Source of the DNA: Labyrinthula sp. Ha
Taxonomy: Eukaryota; Sar; Bigyra; Labyrinthulida; Labyrinthulaceae
Direction: 5' to 3'
Assembly: GCA_015227615.1 (NCBI GenBank)
Contig: JAALGZ010000028.1
Location: forward strand, 186,001 to 250,000
DNA length: 64,000 nt
The notes below the pieces were generated by a model, which worked only from the letters and a program-made list of their open reading frames with translations, did not search any database and was not told the DNA's origin. How positions within the stretch are numbered: the stretch's first letter is position 1; each line of letters opens with the position of its first letter. This document shows positions 23,396 to 32,520 of the stretch, one piece after another. Made by a program: the position numbers and the translations under genes.

Positions 23396-24652
23396 GTCTA
23401 CAAATGTTTCCTGTTTTTTTACTTCTTCGATAAGATCCGCTTCAAACTCTGTTTCGTATTCTGTTGAAAGACTTGTTAAAAGGTTTCTTTTGCTCTCATT
23501 ATTTTTGTTCAAAACCCCTTCAATTTCATTCTCGATATTTTTCTTTACAGTTTTATCTTTTAGTTTTTTCTTTCTTCTCTTTACAACTTTCTTCTTTGGT
23601 CTAACTTCTCTTGCTGCAAACCCATAAGCTTTCTCCATTTGATTCCATTTACTTACATCCCTAAATATAAGTTTATTCAAAAAATAATACAAAGTTTCTT
23701 TAATCTCAACGGAATTTTCAAAGTAAACTTGACTTTTTTCTTTCTTTGCTAAATGTCTCTTATTAAATACTTTGTACTGATTAGAATTTGTTGCCCCTTT
23801 AAGTGCTTCAATATCTTCATCCCGTTTACCTGAAAGTTTAGCTTTACGTTCTTTTATTGCCAAAGCTCTTTTTGCAGTTAGATAACTATTATTTAAAGTT
23901 ATATAAACTCCATGTCTTTGACATAGTTTTTCTTTTGCAAGATCAAGACCTTTCTTATAACTTATCAATGCTAAATGTAATTTCTTCAAAAACTCTTGTT
24001 CTACTCCTACATTATGATAAGCTATACATAAAACAGCTACTCTATCAAGATCTATTCGAATCCCTGTTTCAAGAAGTTCTTCTGTAGATAATTTAAGTGA
24101 CTCAATCATTTCTTCTTGTAATAAAATTAATGCTGTTTGTGCTTGTTCTAAAGCACCTGAATGTCTACCAAGTTGTGAAAGAACAGCACAAAGATTAAGA
24201 TGAGTATCAGCTTTATTTAAATATTGTTTTTCTTTTTCATTATCTTTATAATAATTTTCAATTTTTAAAGCAAGTTCTAAATATTTAAGTGCATTATAAA
24301 GTTTTCCTCTTTTTCTAAAATAACATGCTAAGTTATTAAAAGTAACTGCTTTTATTCTTGGATGTTCAAGTGATAAAATCTCTGCTTTTCTTAAAAGTTC
24401 ATAACAAGATTTTAAATTTTCTTTTTGTAAATATGTCATTGCAAGTAAATTACAAAGTTCAGAAACTGTTTTACAAGCTTGAATTACATGTAAACTATCT
24501 TTACCAAAGAAATGCTGTCGAAGAACAAGTGCACGTTCCATAACTTCTAAAGCTTTTAAATATTTTCCTTGTTTTTGTAAAGAAAGAGAAGACTCATCTA
24601 ATTTAAATAAAGCTAATAACTCAGGAGAATCATTTGAAGAATTTTCCATCAA
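23387..24652 (-). CDS. TPR-repeat protein, kinesin-light-chain-like repeats
   Basis: A 421-residue protein with an ATG start. Residues about 12-245 form tetratricopeptide-type helical repeats, for instance LSLQKQGKYLKALEVMERAL, FNNLACYFRKRGKLYNALKY and LNLCAVLSQLGRHSGALEQA, each with the small-residue and aromatic pattern of TPRs. The C-terminal third is basic (VRPKKKVVKRRKKKLKDK near 352-370) and then acidic. TPR arrays are protein-binding scaffolds; the repeats look most like those of kinesin light chains, but no motor-binding coiled coil is seen, so the partner is unknown. The stop codon lies inside the last codons of the SET gene on the other strand. The ARM-like gene ends 50 bp upstream in the same direction. 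Confidence 0.8.
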   Translation of the reverse strand: MMENSSNDSPELLALFKLDESSLSLQKQGKYLKALEVMERALVLRQHFFGKDSLHVIQACKTVSELCNLLAMTYLQKENLKSCYELLRKAEILSLEHPRIKAVTFNNLACYFRKRGKLYNALKYLELALKIENYYKDNEKEKQYLNKADTHLNLCAVLSQLGRHSGALEQAQTALILLQEEMIESLKLSTEELLETGIRIDLDRVAVLCIAYHNVGVEQEFLKKLHLALISYKKGLDLAKEKLCQRHGVYITLNNSYLTAKRALAIKERKAKLSGKRDEDIEALKGATNSNQYKVFNKRHLAKKEKSQVYFENSVEIKETLYYFLNKLIFRDVSKWNQMEKAYGFAAREVRPKKKVVKRRKKKLKDKTVKKNIENEIEGVLNKNNESKRNLLTSLSTEYETEFEADLIEEVKKQETFVDLG

Positions 24653-24684
24653 AAAGAAACAAAAAAGTTTTTTTAAACGTCTTT

Positions 24685-24698
24685 AAGTGTTAACACTT
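24685..24698. promoter_or_regulatory. 14-bp palindrome upstream of the TPR gene
   Basis: AAGTGTTAACACTT is a perfect palindrome in the 50-bp gap between the TPR gene start and the stop of the upstream ARM-like gene. It could be a factor-binding site for the TPR promoter or part of the 3' end of the upstream gene. It occurs once in the part I compared. Confidence 0.35.
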
Positions 24699-24702
24699 GT
24701 TC

Positions 24703-25282
24703 TTATTTTGACTCTTCTCTCTCTTTCTCAAGTGTTTTAACAATTTTATCAACTTGTTTTTCTACTTTTCTCATTAATTCAAGTGCAGATCTCTTTTTTA
24801 TTCCTCTAAAGTATGCTATTAAAGCAAAAAGTAAGTAAATGAAACCAAACTTAACATCTCTGTCAACTCCATTATAAACTGTTTCAATACTTACTCCTTT
24901 TAAACTTCCTGACTTTGCAAGTCCTCCAAGAAAAAGAAAAACAGGTGAAACTTTCTCTAAAGCTAAGAGAGTGATTGGAAGAAGTCTTTCTTCAATATCT
25001 TTGGTAAAAACTCCAGAAGAGATACAAAGAACTCCAAGAAGAATTTGATTGGCTACTTGCTGTTGATTGACCAATGAAATTCCAAGGAGACTTCTTATTC
25101 CGGCGTTTACTAAAATTGTTCTGGAGAAGATAGATGTGTATTTATTGGAAAGAAGGTCCAGAAGAAGAACTGTTGCAAGTGTTTCTGGTTTCTTGAAGGT
25201 TTCCCTATATATTAAAATTAAAATTTTGAATATACTGAATTAGTGGAAGCAGGGAACTTGAGGATACTTTCAATTTGTTCAT
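24703..25282 (-). CDS. ARM-like membrane-anchored protein, spliced
   Basis: The long frame (to 24703) has no ATG; it enters an open frame directly after an AG at 25205-25206. Joining exon 1 (25282-25236, from an ATG) to exon 2 (25204-24703) across a 31-nt GTATAT...TATATAG intron (25205-25235) gives an exact 182-codon reading frame with no internal stop. The protein shows armadillo-like amphipathic helices (about 17-120: LATVLLLDLLSN, FSRTILVNAGIRSLLGI, ANQILLGVLCISSG). A hydrophobic segment follows (FGFIYLLFALIAYF, near 136-150), then a basic coiled tail. It may therefore be tethered to a membrane by its C-terminal region. ARM assignment is tentative and no function is known. It shares a 129-bp divergent promoter with sulfotransferase 2. 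Confidence 0.75.
25205..25235 (-). other. 31-nt spliceosomal intron
   Basis: Begins GTATATTC and ends AATATATAG. It interrupts a Gln codon (CA|G, phase 2). It contains an in-frame stop if retained. It belongs to the same size and sequence class as the introns of the two Roco genes. Confidence 0.85.
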
Positions 25283-25360
25283 TTTGTTTCTTTTTCTTTC
25301 TTCGGAATTTCTAAAGATACTCTTAGTTCGTAATTTTGAATTAATTTTAAAATAAACTTA

Positions 25361-25402
25361 TTCTAAATTTAGAATAAATTTTAGAATATATCTATTCTAA
25401 AA
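25361..25402. promoter_or_regulatory. Clustered TTCTAAA palindromes in a divergent promoter
   Basis: TTCTAAATTTAGAA (25361-25374) is a perfect 14-bp palindrome. It is followed by a 10-bp inverted repeat, TTTTAGAATA and TATTCTAAAA, around a TATC spacer (25379-25402). Four half-sites of TTCTAAA type thus lie within 42 bp, ending 9 bp before the sulfotransferase 2 ATG. They may bind a dimeric regulator of one or both divergent genes, or form a hairpin in the 5' UTR. Confidence 0.5.
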
Positions 25403-25411
25403 CCTGAATGA

Positions 25412-26578
25412 ATGTTTAAACGAAAACAAAAAATGAAACAAGATGATATAAAGAAAGAATTTATCAATCATCAATGGAAATTAAATTCCCATTACTTTTT
25501 ATTCTCTTCAATTCTTATTATGTCACTCTATCTTTCAACAACCACTAAGTTTCTTCCTCCTTTGGAATCTGATACAACAACAACCTCCTTTTCGTCCCCA
25601 GAACTTCCACCTCCTCTTATCATATCCAACACAAACTGTTTCTTGACGTTTAGCATCCCTAAATCAGGAACAACTGTTCTTTCATGGATTGTTACATCTG
25701 CTTTTAAACATATATCAGAACTTTCCCCTACATATTCCGTTGTTAACGAAGAAAGACATAATCGGCTTACTATTAACAAGACAACAATTTTTTTTTCATT
25801 TCATCATAAACATCATGGAAAAGTTTATTCTGGATATAATAATCAAGCAAAAAATATGAACTTATATGATTTTGAACTTCCTATTAATCTTATTTCACAA
25901 AACCTTCTAGAAAAAAACTTTTCCTTGTCAACAAATTCTCTATCACGTTTAACGGCTATAGAATATATTAAAAGGTATATTTCAACGGACAAAATAAAGA
26001 AAGTGGAAAGAATGCCATTTTTAGGTAATAAGAAATTTCAAAAAAAACACTTTACAATATTTCGAGATCCTCTTTCAGTTGTTGTATCTTATGAAAAATA
26101 TATGAAGCCAAGTTTAGAAGGCAAAAAGTTGAATGATATTGTAAAAAAGCAATGTAAATTTAAGATTATTGAAACAGCTTTAACATATGAGCTTGTGTAT
26201 AATATTCTTCCTGAATTAGGGTATGAGTTTGAATTATTGTATTTTCGTGATTTAAGACAAGATTCATATATTTTTGTGAAGAAGTTTTTTAAGAGTATGA
26301 ATTTAGAGTTGGGAAGAGAAGAAGAAAGGATTATTGATGAAGTTGTAAAAGATACAAGTTTAGAAAGGATGAAGAAAGTTCAAGAAGAAGTTGTTCAAGG
26401 AGAGGTTGAAACAAAACTTGGTGGATTAGCAAAAGGAGGAAAGAACTCAAGAAAAGTAAGAAATGCTGAAATAAAAGGATATCTAAATGAATTAGATACA
26501 ACTGTTGTGGAAGAGTGTTATGAACATATGAAAAAATATTTACAAAAGGATCTCTTGGATAAGTTTGAAATATTTTGA
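25412..26578 (+). CDS. Golgi-type PAPS-dependent sulfotransferase 2
   Basis: A 388-residue type II membrane protein with an ATG start. The hydrophobic anchor is at about 28-43, followed by a Ser/Thr/Pro-rich stem (50-70). The PAPS loop is PKSGTTVLSW at about 83-92, the most canonical of the three paralogues. FRDPLSVVVSY places Arg218 and Ser226 in the 3'-phosphate site, and LLYFRDLRQDS follows. The C-terminal SRKVRNAEIKGYL element is shared with paralogues 1 and 3. It likely sulfates a glycan or glycoprotein in the Golgi lumen; the substrate is unknown. The gene is divergent from the ARM-like gene, with palindromic TTCTAAA elements between them. It ends with TGA. Confidence 0.9.
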   Translation: MFKRKQKMKQDDIKKEFINHQWKLNSHYFLFSSILIMSLYLSTTTKFLPPLESDTTTTSFSSPELPPPLIISNTNCFLTFSIPKSGTTVLSWIVTSAFKHISELSPTYSVVNEERHNRLTINKTTIFFSFHHKHHGKVYSGYNNQAKNMNLYDFELPINLISQNLLEKNFSLSTNSLSRLTAIEYIKRYISTDKIKKVERMPFLGNKKFQKKHFTIFRDPLSVVVSYEKYMKPSLEGKKLNDIVKKQCKFKIIETALTYELVYNILPELGYEFELLYFRDLRQDSYIFVKKFFKSMNLELGREEERIIDEVVKDTSLERMKKVQEEVVQGEVETKLGGLAKGGKNSRKVRNAEIKGYLNELDTTVVEECYEHMKKYLQKDLLDKFEIF

Positions 26579-29500
26579 ACTTTTGTTATTCTTTGTATAT
26601 TTTTATATTTGAATGAATTTCTTTGAAATAACTTTATTTCTATTCTCTTTTAACGGAAGGTTTTATTTTTATTTTTTTTCTGTTTGTTTTTAATAAAGTT
26701 ATTCAGTTTAGTATTCTATTCGAACAAAAAATAATAGTTTAGAAATAAAAGGAAAATTAAAGATAAACTCAAATAATAAGACAATAATTATATAAGAATA
26801 ATATTTCTCTTGTTTCCCCAAAGACATTGGAATTCTCATACTATTCCTAAACTAGTGGTTTTCTTTTTTCAACTACTATTGCAAAACCTATCCAATAACA
26901 AAAAATGATTCTATAGCACAGACAGCATAAAATCCATAAAACTATTTATTTTTAGTTAGATAAGCAAAGTTCTTAATTTCATATCAAATATTCATTAATA
27001 ATTATAAAACAAATATATTTTCTCTTTAAAAAATAGGTAACACACCATAAAGATAATTAACTCTACAATTTTTACACAATATGAAACAGGTTTTCAATAT
27101 CTCGACCTGAGCTAGGATTTCTATCATTAGGATCTTTTTTTCTCAATCGCTTAGTATAATTATGAAAAAATCTGTTGTTTATATGTTACCATGAAGCTAC
27201 ATGTTAACAGATCTCCTAAACTTCAAATTCAAAGCATATACTTTACTCTTCAATTAACAAGATTATCACACATCAATATAACAAAATTTGTTAATTATTA
27301 ATATTTAAAATAGACCTATTTGGTGCACGCGTGAGAAGTATAAACAAGCCTTATATTATTCTCTTCATTGCCCTAGTTAGATGTAATAGGGAAAAAAGTC
27401 AGCATAGATTAAAGAATTGCCACTGACTAATTGAATATGGGCTAATGCTGTAGTGGGTCTAGCTCTATGCTTAGTGTTTGTGCATAAATTGAGAGCATAG
27501 CTTAAGTTATTTTCTGATATGAGCTATTCTTTACCAAATCATCTGTTGGGTTTTAGTTGTTGAAGCGATATCAAATTAAAGCGGCTGCTCGTGTTCAGAC
27601 TAGTACCTAGGGATTACAGATATGAATATTAACTAAGGCTTTCCTTAGATTGACCCGACGCAAATATATGTTTGTGAGTATTTTTCTAATCATTTATCCT
27701 ATCTTAAGGATCCAGACTGGGAAATGCTTATTGGCATTCGAGGTATAGCGAGGGTTTCCAGCGACCAGTATTAATTAAATATTAATCTATAGATAAAGGG
27801 AAAGTAATTTAGCTCCCGAGTTAATTATCTAGAGAGCGACATAGGAGCTTCCAGTAAAAGGTTTCCCAGATGACTAAATATGGATGAATAGTAGTTCTGG
27901 TATAACAGCTCAATATTCACAATGCTCGTCTTATTGGATTTTCTAAGTAAGAATCCACGAAGTACTTCTAACCAAGAATGAGTTACTTTGGCATACACAC
28001 CACAAAAATTTGGCAGAAAGTCATTAATGTGCATGAGTTCATATAAGTGTGAAGAAAATAAAAAACGTCTGAACGAGCACTTTCTGGACTCGCTCCTGAA
28101 GAGCAAAACAATGTGTCTTAGTTATCGAACTTCCAAGCATTACAGTCTTATCTAAGCTGCTCTAACCTCATAACATTGGATAAATCCAATATAATTAAAA
28201 AGACCTAGTAGCTGATAATCTTTTGTAATTGTTAACCATAACTAAACCAAAGCCATATCGGAGAGCTGCACCATTTTGGGATCTCAATAACCCTGAAATT
28301 TTCCTTCATATCCGATGTTAACCAGATTGGAGACTACGTGAACATCAGGACTCAAAACTTATTATAAAGGAACATAATCTTTTAGTAATTGTTCAAATTC
28401 AGAATCTAGGCAATAAAATAATGGACAAATTATGTTTAATAACCTACTGTTGGAGAACCTACTTAAGGGCCTTGCTAGTATGTGATATTTAACACATATA
28501 GTAGGAATTGGTAGTTAAGTAGCTGTTATCTCTTCAATTGTTTTCGGCAATTATCCTAAATGATAATTAAGTCCTCCAATTACAAAGATTGTCTCCATCA
28601 AATCCACTTGAATAAATTGAATTCTCTATAGGTAAGAAGCAAACCACTTGAAAACAAATTAACTAGCTAAGTATGTACTTAAAACTTATTCATGATGTAA
28701 CTGACTTCTCAGTACAATAAAACTGAAGCATGCAAAATAGTTATCTACAGTACATACGATAAGAGAGCCTAAGTTAACTAAGTTTAGGTTCGTTTATTCA
28801 AAATACAGCTACCTTTATCATATTTGGCAAGTTTAAACAAATCCAAGTAGGCATAGAGATTAACTATACGGAAACAGTACACTAGTGTTGGTTAATCAAC
28901 CTAATACTCTGTTTTGCCGCCGGGGATCATACTAAACGCATTAATCGTAGTGTTCATCAGCTAGAGTGAAGCAGGCTACTACTAAAAAACTGTAGATACT
29001 CAACTTTACTTCAAGCAACCAAGAACAAGATTATTTCGTTGATAGAAACTAATCTATAAAAAGGGAAAGTTTCTGTCATATGCTTTTGTATGCCAATGGA
29101 AATCAATCCGAGTGAGCATGTGGTATAACAGAATATCTGCTTTCCAGTAGTAGTGCCTTTGTCACAGAATTGTTACTGGTACTATTATTCTTTTGGCGAA
29201 CTCCATATTCAGAGATTATATAATTTGTTTACCCTGAGTTTCTTATTTTTCGTCACCCAAAGCAGTTTTTTTTTTACTAGATTTTGAAACAGTAGGTAAG
29301 GTTAAGGAGACTTTGCAAAGGAGCATGAGAAAAGTTGATGAAACAAATTCGAAAGTTTTACCATAATTAATTCTGTTCTCATAGACTAGTTCTTTACTCA
29401 TTTTTTTATTTTCTACCCAAATTAACATTCATGTTTAGTAATTCTAGGAGTCTTCTCGGTCTGTCCACAGTGTCGAGACCTGACCTGTAAACCATGAAAA

Positions 29501-29994
29501 CTTGTTTCTAGTGAATCTTCCCAAAATATGTTGGTTGAATGAGTTGGTTACTTTGAAAAACCAAACAACGTATATATTCTATATATCTTTTTATAAAAAC
29601 AATATTAGTTTGTTTTATTTATTATTTTTAAATATTTATAATTAAGGTGAACTGAATCCTATAAAAAAACTATTAAAGTGTTTATATATAATTTATTATA
29701 ATATGATTGGTTAAATTAAACCACTGGTTTTTTAAGTTGAGAATTCAATATGAATTCTTATTTCCTAGTTAAAAATACCCTTTTATTCTCTCTCCCTTTT
29801 TACTCTTATAACATTAAAATGAGACAAGACTATATTTTTAAATTCTCAATTATTGTCTCGTAGATTATAGGTTTTACTTTGATAAAGTATTCGAGATATT
29901 GTCTCAATTAGATGATTTAAATATATGTTATCCCGTATATAAATATAAACATAATAATCCCAAAAGAATATAAAAGAGTTGGAAATACAAAGTA
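26579..29994. other. Gene-poor stretch between sulfotransferases 2 and 3
   Basis: AT-rich with stops in all frames; the longest open frame is 93 codons and lacks features. No repeat units matching other parts of the window were recognised. It may be decayed sequence between tandem duplicates of sulfotransferase genes. Confidence 0.5.
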
Positions 29995-31191
29995 ATGAAA
30001 GAATCAATTACAAATAAATTCAAATTAAGACAAATATTAAATAACATAATACTTATAACAACCTTATTTCTTATACTTTATTTATTATCGAGTATCAGTT
30101 TAACAAATCCTATAACTCAAGAACATACAAATGCTATTTCTCTTCTTCGGTTATCTCCTTCAAAAACAAATAAATTAATACCATATACACCTCAAATAAA
30201 TTTAACAAAAAATATAAATAAACATGAATATGTTATTGAAAATATAAATTGTTTTTTAACTTTTAGTATTATGAAATCAGGAACAACTGTATTATCTTGG
30301 ATAATCACTTCAGTTGTAAATCATTTAAAAGAAATAGATAATAGTTATAAAATAGAAAATGAAGAAAGATATAATACTTTATGGACAAAAAATAAAGTAA
30401 TGTTTTTTTCAACAAATACAAAACATGAAGGAAGAGTTTATTCAGGTGAATATAATCATAAATATCATATAAAAAACTATGACTTTAATCTTATTGTACC
30501 AAATATAGCAAAAGAAATACTTTTAAAAGGATATTCTTTAGGAAAAGAATCTAAAACAAAAAATAAAGTAATAGAAATAATTCAAAATAATATACATATA
30601 GCAAAACAACATTTTCATGAAAAGATAGAGTCTAAAGAAAAGAAGTTTCGTAAAAAACACTTTACTATTATAAGAGATCCTATTGCTGTATTAGTTTCAT
30701 ATCAACATTATTTTAATAAATATATAACTTCACAAAAATTAAATCAAGTTGTAAAAGAAGAATGTGAATATAAAACTATTCAAACAGCTTTAACATATGA
30801 ACTTGTTAGTAAAATATTACCTAATATGGGATATGAATTTGAAATACTTTATTATAGAGAATTAAGAAAAGAACCATATATATTTATGCAAAAGTTTTTT
30901 AAAAATATTGGTTTAGATTTAGGTATTGAAGAAGAAAATATTATAAATAAAGTTATGGAAGATACAAGTATGGAAAAAATGGAAGAAATACAAAAAGAAG
31001 TTCTTAATGGGAAAAAAACAACTTTAACTGGTTTATCAAGAGAAGGAAATAATTCAAGAAAAGTAAGAAAAGCAGAAATAAATGGATATTTGAAAGAGTT
31101 AAGACCAAAAGTTGTTGAAGAATGTTATGGTTATATGAGAATACATTTACAACAAGATTTATTGGAAAAGTTTGAAATACCTATTAAATAA
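29995..31191 (+). CDS. Golgi-type PAPS-dependent sulfotransferase 3
   Basis: A 398-residue type II membrane protein with an ATG start. The anchor is at about 14-36. The PAPS loop is MKSGTTVLSW (93-102) and the 3'-phosphate site IRDPIAVLVSY, with Arg227 and Ser235. LLYFRDLR of its relatives appears here as ILYYRELRKEP. The C-terminal SRKVRKAEINGYLKEL segment is shared with the other two. It is tandem with sulfotransferase 2 but 3.4 kb downstream, so it has its own promoter. Codons are even more A/T-ending than in paralogue 2. As with the others, glycan sulfation in the Golgi is inferred from the family and topology. Confidence 0.88.
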   Translation: MKESITNKFKLRQILNNIILITTLFLILYLLSSISLTNPITQEHTNAISLLRLSPSKTNKLIPYTPQINLTKNINKHEYVIENINCFLTFSIMKSGTTVLSWIITSVVNHLKEIDNSYKIENEERYNTLWTKNKVMFFSTNTKHEGRVYSGEYNHKYHIKNYDFNLIVPNIAKEILLKGYSLGKESKTKNKVIEIIQNNIHIAKQHFHEKIESKEKKFRKKHFTIIRDPIAVLVSYQHYFNKYITSQKLNQVVKEECEYKTIQTALTYELVSKILPNMGYEFEILYYRELRKEPYIFMQKFFKNIGLDLGIEEENIINKVMEDTSMEKMEEIQKEVLNGKKTTLTGLSREGNNSRKVRKAEINGYLKELRPKVVEECYGYMRIHLQQDLLEKFEIPIK

Positions 31192-32079
31192 ATATATTAT
31201 TGGTTCATATTTAATATCAGTTTAATATTCATATAATGGAAAATTCTTGATGAAAGAAAAAAGTTAAGGTATTAAGTTATTTCTTTCATCTCAAATAGAG
31301 TAATGAGTAATTAAACTTATTAAAGCTTGTTTTTATCGTCATAAACTTGTTATATTAGTTTTTACTTTTTTTCTTATGTAACTTCAATACAATTTTTGGA
31401 AATATACTATTCATATTTATTTAGTTATAAATTATTAGAATCAATTATATTAGGGTAACATTATAGAGATCAAATTTCAATTAGACAACTAGAGCTTTTT
31501 TCTCACATACAGATTGATTCGTTATTTCTGTATCCATAAAAATATGTAGATCGAGTTATTTTCAATTTTAATTCAACTAAAATCTTATAGTATGGGGTAA
31601 GAATTGTTTATATATGAAGCAATTATTCAGAAAAGATATTATTTTATTTTCAGTTTCTGTATAAATTCTTCATAGTTGATAAAATATCAACCCTTTACTG
31701 CAAAATATTATTAGATATATATTATTCTTAGTCATTCAAGTATTAGTTTGATATTTTTCTCCTTAACTCTATTTCCAAAGTTTTTTCAATTATCTATTCT
31801 TCAAATAAGAGAACGCTGTAATTCTCAAATATGTTTTTTGGCAGTTTCTTTTCAGAATGTATATGAATATTTTTTGTTTTTTTTTCAAGTGGGTTGTAGT
31901 TATTGGACTTCGGACTATTATACACTAATTTAGGTTAAGAACTGCCATTTCCCCGCAGATTAATCCACCATATGTCGTCTAAATTACCGATGTGCAGAAC
32001 AGCGATCTCACCACACTTAGTCAGATTGAGCGATCTGTAGAATAATGATCTCGTTTTACTTGAGTAAAATGGAAAGGGC

Positions 32080-32520
32080 ACTGGAAACAGAGTGAAATGC
32101 ACTAAAAAGTACCAACAAAATACTACAAGTTAAAAAATTCTCGTTACATTGCTTTCCTATACCTGTTTGATGGAACCACATGCACTTCTATTATTAATCA
32201 AACTTAGATCTTGAAATTTGGATTGGCTTACAACTTTAAGAACAGTCCCATAACTCGACCTGTATAGAAATGGTGATGGATTTAGATCTTTTTCATCAGT
32301 TGAACAGATATACGTCCTAGTATGTATAAAAGTTTATCTGACGTAAGGTAACTAAAGTTTTTAGACCATAGGTTTTGAACACCGAAATTGAGAAGATATT
32401 GATTTGTGCTCAAATTAGAATTTAAGTATTAGTATATAACAGAAAATACTTTGGTTCGTGATAAAAACTTCTTCTTGCGTTTCATCTTCAATCCAAATAA
32501 CCCCCTTAAGAAAATATTCA
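32080..32520. repeat. Dispersed repeat family B, copy 2
   Basis: Aligns by eye with 9160-9640 in the same orientation. It is followed, as in copy 1, by a pyrimidine-rich stretch (ttcttcttgcgtttcatctt onward), which suggests the tract belongs to the element. Confidence 0.7.
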
